DNA from: CAZSWS01 sp964610765
GTDB lineage: Bacteria; Bacteroidota; Bacteroidia; Bacteroidales; Tannerellaceae
Length of the DNA stretch: 19,558 bases
Reading direction: 5' to 3'
Assembly: GCA_964610765.1 (NCBI GenBank)
Contig: CAZSWS010000057.1
Coordinates: 1 to 19,558, forward strand
The notes beneath the pieces are model-generated. The model searched no databases, was not told the origin of the DNA, and was given only the letters and a program-made list of their open reading frames with translations. The translations under genes and the position numbers were made by a program. Below are positions 13,058 through 19,558 of the stretch, in pieces; position 1 is the first letter of the stretch; each line of letters begins with the position of its first letter.

Positions 13058-13162
13058 AATGAAAGTATACTTGACACGCACAATAAACATCTGTTTAGAG
13101 TTTTTTAATCAAATTTTAAACCGAATCATTCTTCAAAACAAATTTCCATATATTGAATTTGC

Positions 13163-13170
13163 TATCTTTG
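13163..13170 (+). promoter_or_regulatory. -7 box of the second beta-propeller gene
   Basis: TATCTTTG fits TAnnTTTG, with a leader of about 35 nt to the ATG at 13211. No TTTG at the right distance. Confidence 0.5.
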
Positions 13171-13210
13171 AGATATTTAAGAAGCAGTTTAGTAACATAA
13201 ACCACTAATC

Positions 13211-14254
13211 ATGAAAAAGATATTCTATTTTTTCGCCCTTCTTTTTATAGCTATCTATAGTTACAACGGGTACGAAATGTATAAAAACAGCCATCTAAAA
13301 GTATATAACGAAAGTAAGCTATCCGCTATAGCTGAAGATATTATAGCCATTCCATTAGAAACGAAAGAAGAATGTCGGATAAAAAAAATAGAGAAAGTTC
13401 GCGCCACAAGTTCTTATCTTTTCATAGCAAGCCAGGGAAGATTGTTTCAATTCACCGATAAAGGCAAATATATACGCCAAATCACCCCTTTTTCACTTAC
13501 AGACTTTACCATAGACACGCAGCATCAACGCATCATTGCTATCGAGCAGCAACACATGGTTTCCTATTATGATTTTAATGGAAATAGACTTGCCACACAA
13601 GACTTATCAGCCAATCCGACTTGGGACAAACTACATAAAATAGAATTCTTTCATGACTCACTTTGGATTACTGCCGACTTGCTATTTCAGGATTCCTCAA
13701 ATCCTGCTATTCAACGGATAGAAACACATATTTGCCGTTTTGATACTGAATTCAATCTACTGGAAAGCCAAGCTTTATCTCCTGCTAACATCGGCAGACC
13801 GGCTAATGAATTCTTCCTCACGCCGGAACCAGTCGTCACCCATCAAGGAGAAGTATATGCTTTCAGTCCTTCCATGGAACCCGACTACCTATTGGAAGAC
13901 ACACTTTTTATTGCAAAAACAACCGTTCAAGTAAATGCCGGACTTATTGCATCAGGCAATTTATTTCCCGTTAGACGTAGTGGTCGGTTCATGCTGGCAA
14001 ACTATCGCAACCGCACAGATGACCCATCCAGCTACGCATTTTGTTACGATATAAAAGAGCATAAAGCTTACTATTCCAAGGAAGGATTTAAAGACGATTT
14101 ACTTAAGACCGGAACTATAACAGATCTTTGTGCTCTAAATATGCAAAACACCTCATTCTGCTTTGTCAAAGGCAGCAAAGACACATACAAGCTTTTCCCC
14201 GAACGTCAAGAGCAAGACAACCCGGTCGTGTTTATATTTAACTTAAAAGCCTAA
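13211..14254 (+). CDS. Six-bladed beta-propeller protein (Bacteroidetes family)
   Basis: 347 residues, within the usual family range. Residues 1-20 (MKKIFYFFALLFIAIYSYNG) are a signal peptide or anchor without a lipobox Cys. The family signature follows at about 45-80: IIAIPLETKEECRIKKIEKV and then YLFIASQGRLFQFTDKGKYI, which is the first beta-propeller blade of PF17170-type proteins. Repeated strands (YDFNGN, CRFDTEFN, FCYDIKEH) mark later blades. The protein should be periplasmic or surface-exposed. Binding partners are not known; many paralogues exist per genome, often near polysaccharide loci, but none is visible here. It diverges from the sigma-54 activator across a 240-bp region, and converges on the radical SAM gene with 18 bp between the stops. 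It is a distant paralogue of the broken gene at 3148-3962. Confidence 0.85.
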   Translation: MKKIFYFFALLFIAIYSYNGYEMYKNSHLKVYNESKLSAIAEDIIAIPLETKEECRIKKIEKVRATSSYLFIASQGRLFQFTDKGKYIRQITPFSLTDFTIDTQHQRIIAIEQQHMVSYYDFNGNRLATQDLSANPTWDKLHKIEFFHDSLWITADLLFQDSSNPAIQRIETHICRFDTEFNLLESQALSPANIGRPANEFFLTPEPVVTHQGEVYAFSPSMEPDYLLEDTLFIAKTTVQVNAGLIASGNLFPVRRSGRFMLANYRNRTDDPSSYAFCYDIKEHKAYYSKEGFKDDLLKTGTITDLCALNMQNTSFCFVKGSKDTYKLFPERQEQDNPVVFIFNLKA

Positions 14255-14272
14255 ACATCAAGAAGTCCGTTT

Positions 14273-15466
14273 TTAGAGTTTTCCTCCTTCACGCAGATAA
14301 TCCACAATTGAAGCCGGTGGACGTTCATGCTTTAGCTCGTTTTTCATGTATTCCATGTAGGGGGCAATGTGCTTAAAGAATTGATAATACCCTTCGCAAA
14401 GGTAGTTCAAGCCCTCTTCTCCCGTATCAGTCTTCGTTATTCTATTTTTAGGACATTCCCCATTACAAGCGAACAAATACTCACACACCTGACATTGTGT
14501 AGGCAAAGCCTCATATTTATCTTTCCCAAAGCGAATCTGCTTTGGCGAGTACATCATTTCGGTTAATGTTTTTGACCGAATATTTCCCAATTTATATTCC
14601 GGATAAACAAAGTGATCACAAGCATACACGTCGCCATTGTATTCCATCACCCCCGCATGTCCGCATGTTTTGGTAAAAATGCAAGTTCCCGGTTGTTCAC
14701 CCACCCAATTAGCTAGAGCAGCATCAAAAAACTGCACAAAGTAAGTTCCTACATCATTGCGTACCCATTCGTCAAATATTCCAATCAGGAAACTCCCCCA
14801 TTTATCAGCCGGTACATTCCATGCAGCCGGACTGCCATCAGGCATTCGCTCAACGATAGGAGCAAATTGAATGTATTGACATTCTATCTGACGAAAAAAA
14901 TCATAAAACTCATAGGGATAATCCACATTATAATCATTCACGACCGCCATTCCATTATAAGCCACTCCATGCTTTTTAAGCAATTCAACTCCTTTCATCA
15001 CTTTATAAAACGAAGGTCTACCATCTGCCGTCTTCCGATAAGCATCATGAAACTCCTGTGGCCCATCTATTGATATACCTATAAGAAAATTGTTTTCTTT
15101 AAAAAAGCGACACCAGTCATCTGTCAATAAAGTTCCATTCGTTTGCAACACGTTATCTATTTGCCTGCCTCGACCATATTTTCGTTGCAGCTGAAGCGCT
15201 TTTTTATAGAAGTCCATGTTGCGCATCAAAGTTTCTCCCCCATGCCAAGTAAAAAGCACTTCGGGCATCGTTTGCGACTCCAGGTATTGACGTATAAACT
15301 CTTCAAGCAGTTCATCAGTCATAACAAACCGCTTCTCATCCGGATACAATCCTTTCTTTTCCAGATAATAACAATAATCACATCGCAAATTACATACTGA
15401 CCCAATAGGCTTTAACATTACATAAAGCGGTCGGGCAAAAGGCATGTAAGTAGCCATATTTCTCAT
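14273..15466 (-). CDS. Anaerobic sulfatase-maturase-type radical SAM/SPASM protein
   Basis: 397 residues from the ATG at 15466; a GTG at 15472 and an ATG at 15457 are alternatives. The radical SAM cluster motif is CNLRCDYCYY (Cys25, Cys29, Cys32). TWHGGETLM (about 73-81) is the SAM-binding GGE region, and SIDGPQEFHDAYRK follows. The C-terminal SPASM region has the Cys needed for two auxiliary [4Fe-4S] clusters (CIFTKTCGHAG, YACDHF, CQVCEYLFACNGECPKNR, LCEGY) and the Asp in the YACDHF region expected for catalysis. From memory it closely resembles the anSME of Bacteroides thetaiotaomicron (BT_0238, chuR), which oxidises a Cys or Ser of sulfatases to formylglycine in the cytoplasm before export. 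No sulfatase is in the window; it lies 15 bp after a secreted metallophosphoesterase gene and is probably co-transcribed with it. Confidence 0.92.
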   Translation of the reverse strand: MRNMATYMPFARPLYVMLKPIGSVCNLRCDYCYYLEKKGLYPDEKRFVMTDELLEEFIRQYLESQTMPEVLFTWHGGETLMRNMDFYKKALQLQRKYGRGRQIDNVLQTNGTLLTDDWCRFFKENNFLIGISIDGPQEFHDAYRKTADGRPSFYKVMKGVELLKKHGVAYNGMAVVNDYNVDYPYEFYDFFRQIECQYIQFAPIVERMPDGSPAAWNVPADKWGSFLIGIFDEWVRNDVGTYFVQFFDAALANWVGEQPGTCIFTKTCGHAGVMEYNGDVYACDHFVYPEYKLGNIRSKTLTEMMYSPKQIRFGKDKYEALPTQCQVCEYLFACNGECPKNRITKTDTGEEGLNYLCEGYYQFFKHIAPYMEYMKNELKHERPPASIVDYLREGGKL

Positions 15467-15481
15467 AGACACAACAAGCTT

Positions 15482-16651
15482 TTACTTTTTTAATGGAAAT
15501 TCATGCACATGTTTTTTACCATCTCCTCCTATCAATTCCACTTGAATCTTTCCATCACGAATATGGCAAAGCGCATAACTCTGATGGTCATTCACCACAA
15601 TTGGAAAAGTATTCTTTGCTGAAGGCGGCATATATATATAACGATGTGTATGCCCGGAAAACATTACGTCAATATTTGACCGATTTAATATAGGCATAAA
15701 GACTTTTTCTAAATGTAGCGTACCGTGCCATGTGCCGGTAGAAGGAGGTATATGCATAAATGCAACGCGTGCATTAGCCTGCTTAAAAGCATCTGTGCTC
15801 ACCACCTCGTCTATCCACTCAGCCTGTTCCTCCCTATATTCATCAAAAGCGGCAATTCCACCATACTCAATATCGCTATCCGGCTTATCTTCACCACTGT
15901 CCAAAATCAAGAATGACACACCTCCTGTTTCAGCCAACTGGTAAAACTGATGCGTTTGTGAAGGAAAGTATTTAATCAATTCATCAGAATACGTCCCTCT
16001 GGTTTCGTGATTACCCCGTGTATAAATCAGTGGAGTTTCTTTGGCGAACAATTCAACAGCTGCATCCATATAACCGTCAAAAATCATCTCTTCATTCTCC
16101 ACAAATGTTGTCATATCTCCATTCAGCACAACAAAGTCAAGTGCAGAAAAATCCACGTCTTTGCATAACTCCTTCATATCGTCCGAACGGCTGTGGATAT
16201 CATTCAGAATCAAAAAAGAAATATCTTTCTTCTCTTTAGTAAATGTCCGGAACGAATAGGGTTCTTGCGAATATACATTCGAAGAAGCCACCCTCCCATA
16301 CGTTACCCAGTCGCCCGAAGTCCATTCAGTAACCTCTTGCGAAAAGATTCGATAACGATAGCTTGTTCCGGGTTCTAGTTTTTTTAAGCGTACACGATGT
16401 AACGTTTGATTAGCTCGTTTTCGTCCCGATACGGTATCAAAATATTTATCCTGTTCTTTGGCATAAAAACTATCCTTTCCATCGGGAGCCAATTCCACCC
16501 ACGACAGAGCCGGTTTGTCCGTTGTCCAGACAACGGTTACTCCATCTGTCGACATATCACACAAATACGGTCCATGGGTTATTTTTATGGCTTGTAATAT
16601 AGGCGCACTGGCTAAGAAAAATAAAACGGCAAGTAAATAGGTTCTTTTCAT
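15482..16651 (-). CDS. Secreted metallophosphoesterase with purple-acid-phosphatase-like N-terminal domain
   Basis: 389 residues. A signal peptide (1-21, LLAVLFFLASAPILQA) leads to a fibronectin-III-like domain at about 22-135, with ITHGPYLCDMSTDGVTVVWTT and LEPGTSYRYRIFS, the usual N-terminal part of purple acid phosphatases. The catalytic domain follows: NDIHSR (about 150-155), NGDMT (about 177-181), RGNHE (about 211-215), FMHIPP, and SGHTHRYIY (about 335-343). These Asp, Asn and His residues bind two metal ions. It hydrolyses phosphate esters in the periplasm; the natural substrate is unknown. No CxPxR or SxPxR sulfatase-type motif is seen, so the maturase gene immediately downstream (15-bp gap) should not modify this protein by the usual rule. 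A TATATTTG box lies at 16685-16692. Confidence 0.9.
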   Translation of the reverse strand: MKRTYLLAVLFFLASAPILQAIKITHGPYLCDMSTDGVTVVWTTDKPALSWVELAPDGKDSFYAKEQDKYFDTVSGRKRANQTLHRVRLKKLEPGTSYRYRIFSQEVTEWTSGDWVTYGRVASSNVYSQEPYSFRTFTKEKKDISFLILNDIHSRSDDMKELCKDVDFSALDFVVLNGDMTTFVENEEMIFDGYMDAAVELFAKETPLIYTRGNHETRGTYSDELIKYFPSQTHQFYQLAETGGVSFLILDSGEDKPDSDIEYGGIAAFDEYREEQAEWIDEVVSTDAFKQANARVAFMHIPPSTGTWHGTLHLEKVFMPILNRSNIDVMFSGHTHRYIYMPPSAKNTFPIVVNDHQSYALCHIRDGKIQVELIGGDGKKHVHEFPLKK

Positions 16652-16684
16652 TGGTGTCTTTTTTAGTAATAGGTTTGTTCAAGG

Positions 16685-16692
16685 CAAATATA
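16685..16692 (-). promoter_or_regulatory. -7 box of the phosphoesterase-maturase operon
   Basis: Minus strand TATATTTG fits TAnnTTTG; the leader to the ATG at 16651 is about 27 nt. No TTTG at 19-21 bp. Confidence 0.5.
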
Positions 16693-16783
16693 AACATATT
16701 CTGAGTCAGAACAGGATATTATTACTCCAAATATTTCAGACATGCATGAGCAAAACCTCTAAACAACGAATAAAACCCACGAT

Positions 16784-17377
16784 TTAAGCCAGACTTAATT
16801 CCAAGTTATTTTCGGTAGCAAGGCGGCGCATGTTTAAAATAGCATAGCGCATACGCCCCAATGCAGTGTTTATGCTTACACCGGTAAGGTCGGCAATTTC
16901 TTTGAAGCTTTTATCTTGATAATAGCGCATTTTCAACACTTCTTGCTGACTTTCAGGCAAGGCATCGACCAATCGTTTTACATCATTCAACACTTGAAAA
17001 CGCACCAGCTCATCTTCTATAGTTCCGTCACAAAGCTTCATATTGTTCAACAGGTCAACCTCCAACCCATCATTGGATATGGTCTTTTCGTTTTTCACCT
17101 GACGGAAATTATCAATAATCAAGTTGTGAGCTATACGTGTAATCCAGGCTTTAAACTTACCACTCTCCGTATAACGTCCTTGCTTGATATTGACAATGGC
17201 TTTCACAAATGTTTCTTGAAACACATCTTCAGCTATTTCTTTATTACGCACCACAAAGAAAATATAGGAATAGACAGCCTCATGGTGGCGGCTGAGTAAC
17301 TCATCAAAAGCTTCGTTATTTCCCATAGCATAGCATACAACCAATTCTTCATCGGTCATTTCTCTAAGATTTCTCAT
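16784..17377 (-). CDS. ECF-type RNA polymerase sigma factor (sigma-70 family), stand-alone
   Basis: 197 residues. Region 2 is at about 20-95: FDELLSRHHEAVYSYIFF, then IAEDVFQETFVKA, which binds the core enzyme, and FKAWITRIAHNLIIDNFR, which recognises the -10. Region 4 lies at about 135-190: LPESQQEVLKMRYYQDKSFKEIADLTGVS, followed by INTALGRMRYAILNMRR, the -35-recognising helix-turn-helix. It directs transcription of a specific regulon. The usual anti-sigma partner (FecR-like) and SusC/SusD genes of the polysaccharide-linked type are absent on both sides, so it resembles the stand-alone, stress-type ECF group. A complete promoter is at 17455-17485, giving a leader of about 70 nt. No terminator separates it from the phosphoesterase gene downstream. 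Confidence 0.93.
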   Translation of the reverse strand: MRNLREMTDEELVVCYAMGNNEAFDELLSRHHEAVYSYIFFVVRNKEIAEDVFQETFVKAIVNIKQGRYTESGKFKAWITRIAHNLIIDNFRQVKNEKTISNDGLEVDLLNNMKLCDGTIEDELVRFQVLNDVKRLVDALPESQQEVLKMRYYQDKSFKEIADLTGVSINTALGRMRYAILNMRRLATENNLELSLA

Positions 17378-17454
17378 TATGTTTAATTTTCAATTATAAT
17401 GAGTAGAAATAGGCTATAGGCAATCAGGTTTTAGTTAGACATTTTGTACACTTA

Positions 17455-17485
17455 CAAACTTAGCAAAAAAAGTCAGACATACAAT
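17455..17485 (-). promoter_or_regulatory. Promoter of the ECF sigma gene
   Basis: Minus strand ATTG (17485-17482), 19 bp, TAAGTTTG (17462-17455): close to the housekeeping consensus. Expression is thus probably driven by the main sigma factor rather than only by itself. Confidence 0.65.
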
Positions 17486-17579
17486 TCGAAAGAAATAAAT
17501 TAGCTCCACCATTTTCCGAATAAAAAAGCATCAGCAAACTGCTTAACAGTTCAAGTCTAAACACATACACCGAATAAGC

Positions 17580-17626
17580 TAAAAAGAGAATGTATCGGTC
17601 TATTTAAATTCACGACACATCCTCTT
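17580..17626 (-). terminator. Terminator of the C10 peptidase-lipoprotein unit
   Basis: A 13-bp stem with two G-T wobbles (17585-17597 with 17613-17625) and a 15-nt loop, followed on the minus strand by a T-run, lies 34 bp after the lipoprotein stop codon. Confidence 0.75.
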
Positions 17627-17659
17627 CATTTTTATGGAGAATCCTCTCTTTCTAAACGA

Positions 17660-18277
17660 TTATTCAACAGGCAAAATAATGGACGAACTACTACCTCCTA
17701 CCGTCACTGTTCTCTTACCGGTATAAATTGCTTTATTAATCTTTTCAACTATCCCCTCACGTCCTTTTTCATCTTTTATATCCGAATAAAAATCGCTCAT
17801 ATGGATAATATGATCTATTTCATCCCCATTATACCATACTTTACAAAACTCCCCTTCACCATGTTTAGGAATATTAAAAATGAGTTTTAATTCTTCTACT
17901 CGATCAGTTCCAATAAGTTTGGGTACTTTATATCTTACAGTATATATTCTTTCTGCCTCCGGAGCTCCAAAGACAATAAGTTCTTTTATATCGAAAGGGA
18001 AAGCTGGTCTTTTGCTCCTCGGGTTAGCCCGCGATTCATATTCAACAGGTCTAGAAGTCTGATTAGTAACAGACAAAATCTCCACCATGCTTTCAACAGG
18101 GCTCCACTCTCCATCTTTTTCATAAATTTTACTTATAAGATTATTCCCCTCAGCATCCACATATTCAATACAAAACCAAGGATTATAAGCAGCTATATCT
18201 TTATTGTTATCATCTGAGCAACCTATTAAACTCATTAAAGACACCACAATGGACGTAATAAATAGTTTTGTTTTCAT
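17660..18277 (-). CDS. Small lipoprotein of unknown function downstream of a C10 peptidase
   Basis: 205 residues from the ATG at 18277. A TTG at 18301 would add 8 codons and overlap the peptidase stop, so the ATG is preferred. Residues 1-20 are a lipoprotein signal peptide with lipobox SLIGC (Cys20). The mature part has NPWFCIEYVDAEGNNLI (about 32-48), a basic SRANPRSKRPAFPF (about 82-95) and beta-rich ERIYTVRYKVPKLIG (about 108-122), which suggests an extracellular beta fold. I do not recognise a family. Some Bacteroides C10 peptidases are known to be followed by genes for inhibitors resembling their own propeptide; this protein is longer and shows no visible propeptide similarity, so an inhibitor role is only a hypothesis from position. 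The gap to the peptidase is 16 bp and a terminator follows at 17580-17626. Confidence 0.75.
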   Translation of the reverse strand: MKTKLFITSIVVSLMSLIGCSDDNNKDIAAYNPWFCIEYVDAEGNNLISKIYEKDGEWSPVESMVEILSVTNQTSRPVEYESRANPRSKRPAFPFDIKELIVFGAPEAERIYTVRYKVPKLIGTDRVEELKLIFNIPKHGEGEFCKVWYNGDEIDHIIHMSDFYSDIKDEKGREGIVEKINKAIYTGKRTVTVGGSSSSIILPVE

Positions 18278-18293
18278 ACTTTGTGTTTTATTT

Positions 18294-19558
18294 CTAGACA
18301 ATTGCTATTTTTTGTTTATATTGATAATTGTATTGGCTAATACCACCTTCATTAGGTCCCACTGTAGATGTAGGTCCCTTCGTTGTGTCGAAAACTCCAC
18401 TTAAATAGAATCCATCACAAACTCCATTCCAACCAAAATTACAATGAACATACTCACCTCGTAGTCCATCAATCAGCCAAGCATGTCCATCAACGTATTT
18501 TCTAAAAACCAGGCCAACATGATAATACCGAGCAAATGCTCCAATATAACACAACCGACCTAATGCCACAGCGGATGCAACATCATTCTTTTTATAATCT
18601 ACTAATTTTGATGTTTGTAATCCTCCCATTTTTCTTAAAAAACTTAATGCCTCATCATCACTTGCTCCAGTTCCACCTGGAGCATAATTAGCTTTTATAG
18701 AAAATCCTATAAAACGCATTAAATGTGCTACCTCCTCAGATGATAACGGAGATTCGTTTGATTCTAAAGTTCCATATTTTTTAGCGTTACTACAATCAGT
18801 GAAAATCCGACTCCAATTTAAACTCGTGGCACCGTAGTCACCATTATCATTATACTTAACACTTCCTATAGTTCTATAGTGAGCAACAATTTGAGCTATG
18901 GCAGTTATAACACATCCTGTAGGACAGTTTTTATTGTTTTTTTTGGGAGTATACGTGTTATAAGGATCTCCCTGTCCCCATTTGGTTTTAAGCAAAGGCA
19001 TACCAGGAATTTGCCCCCAGCCTGTTTTTGTTTCAACACTATAATCATCATTATAGATCTCACCCATCTTAACATCAGCTAATTGCTTTTGTATAGCATT
19101 TTCCATAAACAAAATGAAGCCAGGATTATTAATTTCTTCAAGGTTTTGCAAAGAAAGCGCTCCTTCATCTACCAAAGCATAAACAGGATTTGTACGTTTA
19201 TCTGCAGAAACAAGTGCAAATCCCTCATTGTTTTCAAAATTCATTATATACATCAATGAATCAATACTAACATCCAAATTAGCATCAGCGTCATCTTCTA
19301 AACCAGTATCTACACTAGAGCGTGTTGTTGACCTAAGATGTTTAATTTGCAATACTTCGATGTTTTTTATTATTCTTTTTGATTTCTTTTTTACTGAAGA
19401 TGTTTCAAAGCTTTCCATATATGATAGAAAATCACTAAGCTTCTCCCTTGCTTCCTCTTCAGACACTTTAAAATCAATAGATTTTTCAGGAGAAGCATTT
19501 AGATCATCTAAATAAAGATTATCTTGAGCACAAGAAACAAAAAATATAGATAAAAAAA
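18294..19558 (-). CDS. C10 family cysteine peptidase (streptopain/SpeB-like) lipoprotein, 5' end cut by window
   Basis: About 420 residues are visible. A GTG at 19466 could pass for a start, but the frame stays open to the window edge and reads FLSIFFVSCAQDN, a lipoprotein signal peptide with lipobox Cys, so the true start lies just outside. Counting from that GTG codon, the propeptide includes GFALVSADKRTNPVYALVDE (82-101), typical of C10 inhibitory prodomains. The mature enzyme starts near WGQIPG and has the catalytic Cys185 in NCPTGCVITAIAQ, His328 in GHAWLIDG, and the conserved NFGWNGVCDGFY (343-354), whose Trp346 matches streptopain. It should be secreted to the outer surface and activated by removal of the propeptide. 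Bacteroides C10 peptidases can cleave host proteins; this one's target is unknown. A lipoprotein gene follows after 16 bp. Confidence 0.93.
   Translation of the reverse strand, partial: FLSIFFVSCAQDNLYLDDLNASPEKSIDFKVSEEEAREKLSDFLSYMESFETSSVKKKSKRIIKNIEVLQIKHLRSTTRSSVDTGLEDDADANLDVSIDSLMYIMNFENNEGFALVSADKRTNPVYALVDEGALSLQNLEEINNPGFILFMENAIQKQLADVKMGEIYNDDYSVETKTGWGQIPGMPLLKTKWGQGDPYNTYTPKKNNKNCPTGCVITAIAQIVAHYRTIGSVKYNDNGDYGATSLNWSRIFTDCSNAKKYGTLESNESPLSSEEVAHLMRFIGFSIKANYAPGGTGASDDEALSFLRKMGGLQTSKLVDYKKNDVASAVALGRLCYIGAFARYYHVGLVFRKYVDGHAWLIDGLRGEYVHCNFGWNGVCDGFYLSGVFDTTKGPTSTVGPNEGGISQYNYQYKQKIAIV

Noticed and set aside
14273..15466. Peptide-modifying radical SAM (RiPP) system
   Set aside because: The protein fits the anSME type closely and no precursor peptide ORF is found beside it.
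18278..18301. Lipoprotein start at TTG 18301
   Set aside because: It overlaps the peptidase stop and puts eight polar residues before a normal signal peptide; ATG 18277 fits better.

Overview
This 19.6 kb window looks like a chromosomal segment from a member of the Bacteroidaceae (Bacteroides or a close relative). The supporting signs are AT-rich spacers, repeated matches to the Bacteroides promoter (TTTG, 19-21 bp, TAnnTTTG), and typical Bacteroidetes gene families: LptE, six-bladed beta-propeller lipoproteins, DUF4491, an anaerobic sulfatase-maturase-type radical SAM enzyme, a secreted C10 peptidase and an ECF sigma factor. The species cannot be fixed from the sequence alone. I see no insertion sequence, prophage, integron, CRISPR array or rRNA.

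Layout. 1-401 (-): 3'-truncated retropepsin-like aspartic protease. 402-1542: a 1.1 kb spacer that holds 22-bp tandem repeats, a strong terminator and two divergent candidate small ORFs. 1543-2422 (+): a membrane protein overlapped by a winged-helix regulator. 2444-2968 (-): an RlpA-like protein. 3148-3962 (+): a beta-propeller lipoprotein interrupted by a nominal 100-N assembly gap. 4040-5117 (+): a GNAT acetyltransferase and a nucleotidyltransferase-fold protein. 5172-5255 (-): tRNA-Leu(CAA) with its own promoter and terminator. 5363-6831 (-): yraN, an MmcQ/YjbR protein and birA, tightly packed. 6914-7553 (+): a ribbon-helix-helix protein and tadA. 7567-9558 (-): a FrnE-like DsbA oxidoreductase and a NahK-like sugar kinase. 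9674-12970 (-): an envelope operon (sigma-54 activator, lptE, a TPR-like protein, secG), then DUF4491 behind a terminator-like hairpin. 13211-14254 (+): a second beta-propeller protein. 14273-16651 (-): a secreted metallophosphoesterase and the radical SAM maturase. 16784-17377 (-): a stand-alone ECF sigma factor. 17660-19558 (-): a C10 cysteine peptidase lipoprotein (5' end cut by the window) followed by a small unknown lipoprotein.

How the genes fit together. Much of the window concerns the envelope and secretion: SecG for export, LptE for LPS assembly, RlpA for peptidoglycan, and several surface lipoproteins. The lptE-secG operon is headed by its own sigma-54-type activator, which may control it. 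The maturase and phosphoesterase appear co-transcribed, with no sulfatase nearby. The peptidase and the lipoprotein behind it form a two-gene unit closed by a terminator. The least explained stretch is 700-1450, where small peptides or a small RNA may be encoded. I did not find a clearly new multi-gene system.
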